Origin: Pictodentalium vernedei
Lineage: Eukaryota > Mollusca > Scaphopoda > Dentaliida > Dentaliidae
Direction of reading: 5' to 3'
DNA length: 64,000 nt
Assembly: GCA_031216915.1 (NCBI GenBank)
Contig: CM062296.1
Coordinates: 795,001,473-795,065,472, forward strand
Below, piece after piece: positions 56,674 through 64,000 of this stretch; position 1 is the stretch's first letter, and each line of letters opens with the position of its first letter. The translations under genes and the position numbers were made by a program. The notes beneath the pieces were generated by a model that saw only the letters and a program-made list of their open reading frames with translations, was not told the DNA's origin and ran no database searches.

Positions 56674-56706
56674 AACAACAGACAGCTCCGAGAGCTGTCT
56701 GTTGTT
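56674..56706. repeat. Perfect 14-bp hairpin just behind the poly(A) signal
   Basis: AACAACAGACAGCT-CCGAG-AGCTGTCTGTTGTT. Depending on the cleavage site it would fall at the very end of the 3' UTR or just beyond. It could equally be a tiny foldback. Confidence 0.9.
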
Positions 56707-56959
56707 TTCAATAATTAAAAGTAACAAAGGAATGTAACGATTCCAGAACCCTGATCTCCTTTTTAAAAAAAAAACAAAACTGATATTCAAAATAGAGGAG
56801 AGGAAAAATTACCCGCCTCAACAAAGGTATGAGGGAATGTCTAGTACAATTGTGCTCCACAGGTGCTACTCACGGAGATTTAGACTTGTCTTAGTGGCAA
56901 CTACAGTACACAAATTTGTGTTATGCATTCCACTCAGAACTTAATAAATAGAGGATATC
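56707..56959. other. Spacer
   Basis: Nothing recognisable. Confidence 0.4.
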
Positions 56960-57104
56960 TAGTGTTTTTAGGAGGACACCGAAAATTATCTCATGAGTGA
57001 CCGAGACAAATGTTTACTTTCCGCGAGCGCATGCGCGGGCGAAAATAACCATTTGTCGCGGTCAAAAGTGAGATAATTTTTGGTATCCACTCAAAAACAC
57101 TACA
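56960..57104. repeat. Imperfect palindrome of about 145 bp
   Basis: CTAGTGTTTTTAGGAGGACACC, ATTATCTCA and GACAAATG pair with their inverses around GCATGCGC. The block ATCCACTCAAAAACACTA of the right arm recurs at about 57452, so a second copy or end lies there. Confidence 0.75.
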
Positions 57105-57265
57105 TCTGCATTTTAATATACACCTTTTATAAGAATCTGATAATTCCATTCGTTTCAACCTTGAACTTATGCATGAAAGTAAACAGCGCATTGAATCATT
57201 GATACGCGGAAGTGATTTGATCGATAATCGGAACAGACAGCGTCTTGCAATCTGATTCAGTTGGC

Positions 57266-57395
57266 GGGTTTCTAGTCCAAACGTGGTCTGAACGTTCCAT
57301 AATATAAGTTTGTGGTTTGGTACGTCCTTTAGAAGGACGTATCAAACCCAAAACTTATATTTCGCACTTTCAGGCCATGTTTGGACTAGCGGGTT
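57266..57395. repeat. Palindrome of about 130 bp
   Basis: CTAGTCCAAACGTGG-CTGAA, ATATAAGTTT, GGTTTG-TACGTCCTT pair with their inverses around TTAGAAGG. It lies between the two copies of the ATCCACTCAAAAACACTA block. Confidence 0.82.
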
Positions 57396-57895
57396 TTATG
57401 CATCAATTCAAGGTCAGCATTTGTTGAATTATTGCTGTAAACGATCGATATCCACTCAAAAACACTAGATTTACTTTTCATTATACGTTTTTAGAACAAA
57501 TTTATCATTTCCAGTGATAATTTGACTCGTATTCACCTTGAAGTGATCCTTTGAAAGCCGCCATTTTGATTGATACCGTGAAAGTGAAAATGTCTATATC
57601 TTCACAGTGGGGGATACATTTTTATTTTTCTGCAATTTCTTTTATAATCTATCGTTTAGCGTATGATAAAAGTGAATTATTACACTTTTAGTGAGATGAT
57701 GCACGAAGACATCAAGTGTAGTGGCAAGTAAAGGGACTAACGGAGTTTGAATTGGTTTGGAAGAAGTTCCAACAGCACATTTGTGTGCATTGAATGCAAC
57801 AAAGCACCATCCTCAATGCTTTATAATTGATGATGGTGCCATGTTGCATGTTTTGTTTGTTTGCACCTGTTGATGATATCCAAAGACTTCATCAG
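57396..57895. other. Non-coding stretch
   Basis: Holds the second CACTCAAAAACACTAGAT block (57452) with about 60 bp of similarity to 57090-57150. Otherwise nothing. Confidence 0.45.
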
Positions 57896-58450
57896 TGTTC
57901 AACTAGGGCTGTCACGATTTTTTAATTTAGGAATCGATTAATCGTCGCAAATAATCGACGATTAATCGTACCTAAATGACCCCCCCCCCCCTCTCCCTCT
58001 CTTTGAAGTCGATAAAAATGAAGTTCAAGTCAGTTGACCTACCTCAAGGAAACAACGAAGACGATCCTTTTTAGGTTCATTCAAAGCTTTGATGTTCTGA
58101 ACTTTTGAACTGTCAGTGTAACAATCAAGACCGGTCGGCAGTTGCGAAGTTCGCAACTGCCGACCGGTCTTGATTATTACACTGACGGTTCAAAAGTTCA
58201 GAACATCAAAGCTTTGATGAATGTACCTGGAAGACTATTGCTTCCAACAGCGTCTTGGGGTTTAACATCGATGTTCTTAACTCTTTACCTTTAGAAACAC
58301 TAGTTTTTTCATCAAATTTTCTTTTAATTTTTAAACGTCTAAAACGGGATACAATTTACCGATTATTCGACAACGAAAAATACTAATCGATTTCGCCGTG
58401 ACCGATCAACAGTCGATTAATCGGTTAATCGTGACAGCCCTATGTTCAAC
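57896..58450. mobile_element. hAT MITE (TAGGGCTGTCACGATT ends) with perfect 8-bp target duplication
   Basis: The element is 57904-58442, 539 bp. Left end TAGGGCTGTCACGATT, right end AATCGTGACAGCCCTA, perfectly inverted over 16 bp. TGTTCAAC stands at 57896-57903 and 58443-58450. Both features are typical of hAT. Subterminal ATCGATTAATCG motifs recur at both ends. No coding capacity. Confidence 0.96.
58075..58226. repeat. 152-bp palindrome nested in the hAT MITE
   Basis: TTCAAAGCTTTGATGTTCTG...CAGTGTAACAATCAAGACCGG...GCAGTTGCGAA and its almost perfect inverse. The whole arm is about 75 bp. Confidence 0.93.
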
Positions 58451-59284
58451 ACCATTTTTTGTGACTAAAAGAAAACATTGACATCGGAAAAAATGCAGGG
58501 CCAATGCTTCCCCGAGACACCCTCTTTCCCCAGTACTACGGCGCCCTTGCGGTTATTGCATCTATTAACTGCAGCATCGCGAATGTTATTATATACTGAA
58601 GATTCTCAATTGTTACTTCGAGAGAAGTAATATTAGCCTTGAAGATAGAGTTGGGTGCACCGACTATTCTCCAGAAAGTCTTTCGCGCATTGGACTCGAT
58701 GTTCCTCCCGTGATACGATAAAAGAAATAATTTCAGCATCTTTGGCCAAAACATGACCGCAACATAAGTATGAAGTCATGTTTTGCCAATCGTTTATACC
58801 TGTGCTGCTCACTTTAGAGGATTTCCACTCCAGCTGTTGGTTCCGGGTGCTAACTTACCGGTAAAGCAGTACTGGTTTACCACAATAAACAAACACTGCT
58901 CCACTTTCTGGGGTCCCCACGCGGAAAAGCAATAATTAACGATTTTTCTTCTCGTTTCGGAATATCGGCAGTCTGATGCTTCTAAGACAAGCCTTATTGT
59001 GAACGAAAGATAATACAAGATTAAAAGGAGCAGCACACTGTTTCAAGCAGGCCTGAAGCTTGTGGGTGTGCCGGTGGGAGGGGGGATTCGCCAACTCCCC
59101 ATGACCACGTCTGTCGGAAAATTAAAAAAAATTGTGGGTCGCTAGAATACCAAAAGTTTCTCTGAAAGTCGCTAATTTGGAAACACACGATATTATTTTT
59201 TTTATTTTAATTATTTTTTTTAAATTTTTTGTTAAAAATAAAAAACAAATTGTCACGTGACACCCCCCTCCCCCCCCCCCCCCC
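58451..59284. other. Non-coding stretch
   Basis: Two minus-strand open frames (58536-58754, 58809-59036) have no domain I recognise. A poly-C run lies at about 59263-59284. Confidence 0.4.
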
Positions 59285-59425
59285 CTCACTGAAACGACCT
59301 CAATGCGCTCGTTCCAAAGCGGGGTCACATGATATAGTTTTGTTGATGTTTGTGTCATTTTTTAACTGCTCAGTTTGATCATTAAGCGCAATGACGCTCC
59401 GATTTGCTGGGCGATTGGGTGAAGA
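59285..59425. mobile_element. Decayed piggyBac-type MITE, right part
   Basis: CTCGTTCCAAAGCGGGGTCA, ACATGATATAGTTTTGTTGA and the end GCGATTGGGTGAAG resemble the right half of the subfamily at 32681-32937. The poly-C run stands where the left arm should be. Confidence 0.55.
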
Positions 59426-60152
59426 AGTATATTGAATTCCAACTCTGAATCCACCATGTCGGAAAAGTTTGAGATCCTGACTACAGCCTAGTCGTAAGTG
59501 AACATATTATATTCACTGAATATATATTTCACGCCGTGATTCGAAACCCGTAATATCTTTAATTGTCCCCACCACCACCACCCTTACCACACGCATGCCG
59601 TAGATCTTTAGACATCAGACACTACCACCCTTTGAGGTAATCGCCGTACGTAGCCAAATATTCGTGGTGGTCCTTTTAAGTTTTAATTGATTATGAAGCG
59701 AAATATCACATTATCCTCTGCAATTAGGTCATGCGCACGCTCGAAGCAAGGAGGCTGGGCGGGTGTCGGTCCGCCCTCATGACCTCGTCTGTCGGAAACT
59801 TTTGTTGTCTGTTAGAATAAAATTGTTGGTCGCCATAACACCAATATTTTCTCCGAAAGTCTTAAATTTGAAAAAAGGTGACCGTTTGACGAAACCACTT
59901 TTTTTATTATGCAAAATTAACCTCATATGTCATATATGTTTTGTATAAAAGAGCTCCTTAGAAGTACATGGAAAATGAATTGCCATGTACATGAAAACCT
60001 TCCATGAATTGTTATTTTAAAGAATTACATGTGTTAAACGAAGATATTTTTTAAAGATAATAATATTAAACGAACACTTAAGGCCTATTTTGTTTATTAT
60101 TGTTTTAAAGAAGTGTATCGATGAGTCAGGTGTCAGGTTCGCACTGATAGTC
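59426..60152. other. Non-coding stretch
   Basis: Nothing recognisable. Confidence 0.4.
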
Positions 60153-60386
60153 TACAGTACGTCCGCCATGGACTGGTCACTTTTTACGGGTGGGCAATAT
60201 TTTCACGGACGCATACACTATTAGATTCCAACACTAATTATACGAATTATCGTCAAAAACCTACTTAATGAAGCACCGTGTACAAGCCGGTGCTTCATTA
60301 ATTAACATTTTGATGATGATTTTTATTGCATAGTAAACCCATGCGTGGACATCACTGCCCATGCGTGGATTATGACCGTGCTTGCA
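60153..60386. mobile_element. Tc1/mariner-type MITE (CAGTACAGTCGCC family), copy
   Basis: TACAGTACGTCCGCCATGGA to GCGTGGATTATGACCGTG; the right end is diverged. The central palindrome GAAGCACCGTGTACAAGCCG is intact. Confidence 0.85.
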
Positions 60387-61744
60387 GTAGTAGTAGAATC
60401 ATTATTAATGTGACATGTGCAACATTTTGGAACAGAGAACAATTTGATGGGTTTAAAAAGAGTCTGACCCAGTGGGTCAAAAAATCGCAAATAACAAGTG
60501 TTTTTCTTAACACTCAGGGTTATCCTCACATATACACTTCGACATGTTCACTCTCGTTCACTCTTATTCATTCACTCACTCACTCACGCAACAAATAACG
60601 CCACCCAGACAAACACTACACTCACACATGAATTTCGTTCGACCTCCCTCTCGCGACTCACTAAGTCTCACTCGCTCTCACGCACGCTCCCGCATACATT
60701 CGTGTTCTCAGCACTAAATCTTTTTTTTTCTACTGTGAAATTCCATTCTCTTTGTAGTTTCGAACATAAACACCAGCCAGGACATTGACTCCTGGCAAAC
60801 GACCGATTCAGCCACTTTTCGGGATCAGGGATGGTGTTCTCAACAGCAACGAATGAGAGACACTTCTTTTCTCTGCTATAAATAACATTTAATAAAAACA
60901 TGGACTGTCATTTAGTTATAAACAATTTTCACCCTTCACACACCCCACCATTAGTTTAAACAATATTTTATTAAAGATAATGTTATATGTATACATTACA
61001 TAGCAGTACAATAGATTAATAAAAAAAGAAGTTTTGCTAGCAGTATACGAGATAACAGCAATAGTGATAACAATTAGATCGGAAGATAAACTAGGATTCG
61101 ACAGGAAGCCTTAGGCTTATATGAGTCGTCTCCAGCTTTTTATAGCACTTATCGTAAAGATAATGGCAATGAACAGTGGTAACAATAGAAACATGTATAT
61201 CGCAGCCTAAGTGGGGTGAGCACTAGCGGGCCAATGAATCTGGTTGAATATCTGACCTTGGACAAGCACACCACCGGCTCGCATCATACAAGGTGAGCAT
61301 TCTAGATACGTACGCGCAGTCGCCTGCAATTACATAATGGCTCACTTTTCTTTACATCAACAAGTGCAGCTGAGGGGTACCGAACGCTCGTCAGAAAAAA
61401 AAATTGAAAAAGGCAATTTATACTAATTTCATGCTTAGGATAAGTTGACCAACAGGCTCGGCCCCTTAACCAGCGGTATACGCGATTGTCTAAACTACAC
61501 ATACTTGAGATCAGAAGTGGTCTAACCGATAAAAAAATAGATGAATAAAAAGAAGTAAGAGAGTGAGAAGATGCAAGAAGAAGAAGTAAATTAAAGAAGA
61601 AGAAGCCATCCCGAATACATGGTGCATTGTCTTCAGATAAAGTTGAATAGAAAAGAAGGTTTTGAAATTAAGCATCTTTATCAATAACTAGATAATAAAA
61701 TTGTGGTAAATGGCCTTAATCGTGCGGACGCGACACCGATAGTA
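60387..61744. other. Non-coding stretch
   Basis: A CTCACTCACTCA-rich patch lies at about 60565-60590. No gene supported. Confidence 0.4.
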
Positions 61745-61892
61745 GTGAAGGCTGGCACTATAGGCCAATGCATTTAACACTGAATTCCCCATACCCCAAT
61801 GCTGTCATTATAGGCCAAAAATTAACATAGGATTCTCCATAGGGATTTTGGCCTATAGTGACAGTTTTGTGGCCTATAGTGCCAACATTGGA
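61745..61892. repeat. Inverted repeat with GGCACTATAGGCCA arms
   Basis: GGCACTATAGGCCAATG and GTCATTATAGGCCAAAA face TTTTGGCCTATAGTGACAG and TGGCCTATAGTGCCAAC. Its right edge coincides with the end of LINE sequence, so it may have inserted into the LINE. Confidence 0.75.
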
Positions 61893-62794
61893 GGCAGGAA
61901 AAAGATTTTGCCTTGGGAATACAGCCATATCCGTCTCTTAACGTGCTGGATCGTGGCACAAAAAGCTCAACTGTCACTGCAAATGGGCAGTGGTAGCGAA
62001 TCATGTCAGGGATAATCGGTTCTAAGACGTCACAAGTTTTCACGACGACTGTGCTGCTGATCGCAAAGAGATCTATCAACGAGGCAGATGACTCAGTGAA
62101 GCATGTTGGCTCGCCCACAAGTGGTCTAAGATTAAAATAACTGATTATTTAAAAAAAAGTACTTCTTGCCCTGCTGGTTATCGTTAAAATCGCCTGTAAC
62201 TATTATGTCTTCGACTCGCATGTCCCTTTCCACTTTCAATAGAGGATGATATGGCATCCCAAGTGTTTAGGGCTGATGGGTGAACGATAGAATACCACGA
62301 ACAATAACGACCTATTACGTTTTGTGAATACTTCGGCCCACAAACACTCGGTATTCGGCGTCTCAAGGTCTGGTCTGTGTCGAAATGAAATGCCCTCTCT
62401 AATGTACAAGGCCACCCCACCACCCCTGGTTGGGCGGTCATAACGCAATGGTTCATGAAACCCATGAATTATGATGTCTGTTGTAGAGCCATTGTTTTGT
62501 AGCCAAGTCTCGGTGAGAGCAAGAATGCCAAGGATAAAGATTCACATTGGACAAGATCTATTTTGGGTTTCAAGCTCTGAATGTTGACATGGAGAAACCT
62601 GAAGTTGTTCTGGTCGTGCTCGGAATTAACAGAGTTAGGACCGGATTTATTTCAAAGTCACCTGACAATAATAATAATACAGATATAAGTAGAAAATGAG
62701 TAGAATTACCACGGAGGCTGAAAATGAATTTTTTCAGGAAATTTACATTCGGGGGCTTTGGGCTTGTTAGATGGATACTGCTTGACGTTTGCAC
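61893..62794 (-). mobile_element. LINE start with 2A-like motif and endonuclease domain
   Basis: Minus strand. A hydrophobic leader (STHFLLISVLLLLSGDFEIN, about 62700-62640) leads into GDFEINP, the ribosome-skipping (2A-like) motif GDxExNPGP known at the start of many marine invertebrate LINEs. One base appears lost in the glycine codon after NP, which shifts the frame. The next frame then reads FRFLHVNIQS, the start of an APE-type endonuclease. Further on: RPTRGGGVALYIREGISF and ECLWAEV (62430-62340), then TCFTESSASLIDLFAISST (62105-62050). Several frame changes show that it is dead. It is cut at about 61890 by an inverted repeat. Confidence 0.88.
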
Positions 62795-64000
62795 AACTTA
62801 CCATTCGATGACTATAAAGTGGCCAATTACAACTTGAGTTGAGAGATACGGTGTATTGACAAAGAAACAATGCAACCATGATGGTGAAACTTTCGTCCAG
62901 TGCAGATATATAGAGTCGGAGTCGCAGATAATTGAATACACAGGTAGATTGGTCTTTCAAGAGCCTGAACTTTAAGCTGCAAACATAAACTCTTGTGCTA
63001 AAAGTACCTATCCGAGCAGGGTATAACTCAAGGCAACACATCAAGTAATCTGTGAGTGATATGAAACACTTGCTGCTCGGATATAGGTGCTAGTCAAGAT
63101 CACATTTAGCAGCATGGGTTCATAATGAAAGCAAAATGTATTCGAGATGGATCTGGAAGATAGATGGTAATGAATTGTAAATTGAGAAGAAGAAATTGCT
63201 GAGCTGAAGGATACATGGAAGAAACAAAAAAACAGTCAAAATTAAAGATAAACAATATGTACAAGATGTATGTGTAACATATAAATGTGGCTGGACTTTC
63301 GGTGGCGAGCCCAGCAAGTGGGATGTTGTAGGTATCTTCAATATAATCAGGTTCGTTGTCGTTCATATGAGATACGTTTCATTTTGTAAAACATATGTAC
63401 TCACACAAGTTAGCTATGATCAACTGACAAGTCGAGAAGCCACCTTGCAAATCAATTCATTAAATATATCGGGTAGCCACTCGCCTTACCGACAGGTCAT
63501 CCAATTCGCTGAATGATCATGTACCTACGCTAACAAATAGTCGCTTTTTGTTCAAAGGTGGGTTGGGGCTTTCAAATAGGACCGAATTGAACATATATTT
63601 GAAGTAAAAGTTTGAAATAGAAGGCAGTGATAAAAGCTCGAACACAACTATTACATTTTTGATTCTCATAACCCATCGATGCCACTCTCAATATGGCACT
63701 CAACGACACAAGCAAAAGTGTTGCTGGGACGTATCTCTCTTTATACATCATGTCAGGACACCTGAGGTCCCGTAAGGCCTGGGCTGACGTGGGGTTATTT
63801 AGTCCCGCTGATGAAGTTGCGGGGAAATTAGACCAACGTGGAGGGTCAGAATCCAAGTGTCGCGAACTCGGCGCAGGGAGCTGTGTTAGACCGACGCCGT
63901 GATTCCTTCTCTGCCAAATTGGCCTGAAATAGGTTCGATTTCCGTTAGGTGTGATTCCTAATCACTTCAGGCTGTGTAATGCAAAGAATGACTTAAAGTA
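62795..64000. other. Non-coding stretch at the window end
   Basis: No gene is supported. A minus-strand frame at 63572-63856 has a coding-like look (ALRDLRCPDMMY, PATLLLVSLSAIL), but I do not recognise it. Confidence 0.4.

Noticed and set aside
63572-63902. Overlapping coding-like frames on both strands near the window end
   Set aside because: I could not recognise either product and cannot decide which strand, if any, is coding.

Overview
The window is genomic DNA of an animal, most likely an aquatic invertebrate; I cannot name the species. The evidence is one long intron-free Toll-like receptor gene of the multiple-cysteine-cluster (Drosophila Toll-like) type, tRNA-derived SINEs, several LINE relics (one with the 2A-like start known from marine invertebrate LINEs), many palindromic DNA-transposon derivatives and long poly-C runs. 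Nothing looks prokaryotic. Apart from the receptor gene at 53149-56454 (+), almost everything recognisable is repeat-derived.

Layout. 1-9 kb: two SINE copies, a hAT-like MITE with a nested poly-C palindrome, two Tc1/mariner-type MITEs and a minisatellite. 9-13.4 kb: the C-terminal part of a LINE (+), a palindrome-bearing element, a degenerate 160-bp tandem array and a LINE reverse-transcriptase fragment (-). 14-20 kb: three minus-strand pieces of a multi-copy metazoan protein family of unknown function, broken up by MITEs, one of which is a TTAA insertion in the coding piece. 20-24 kb: more LINE sequence, a microsatellite and a second hAT MITE with a perfect 8-bp target duplication. 25-29 kb and 45-48 kb hold mirrored copies of two palindrome-bearing repeats (called E and F here). 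31-34 kb carries a direct duplication containing palindromic MITEs, followed by a LINE endonuclease fragment.

35.5-44.4 kb: a Tc1-type MITE is split by an 8.84-kb element with about 30-bp inverted ends and a duplicated TTAA. This large element has no transposase that I can see. It holds a MITE, a SINE with its own target duplication, a roughly 3.5-kb minisatellite that switches orientation, and a 160-bp tandem repeat. 44.5-52.6 kb is SINE-rich, including a SINE that appears split by a GGACCGGTCC-ended insertion. 53-57 kb is the receptor gene with a candidate 5' UTR splice acceptor, a poly(A) signal and a perfect hairpin just behind it. 57-64 kb has palindromes, a third hAT MITE with a perfect 8-bp target duplication, a Tc1-type MITE and a minus-strand LINE with a degenerate 2A-like motif.

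The genes do not form a pathway. The receptor is the only intact host gene I can support; the rest records repeated transposition, with several insertions ordered by nesting.
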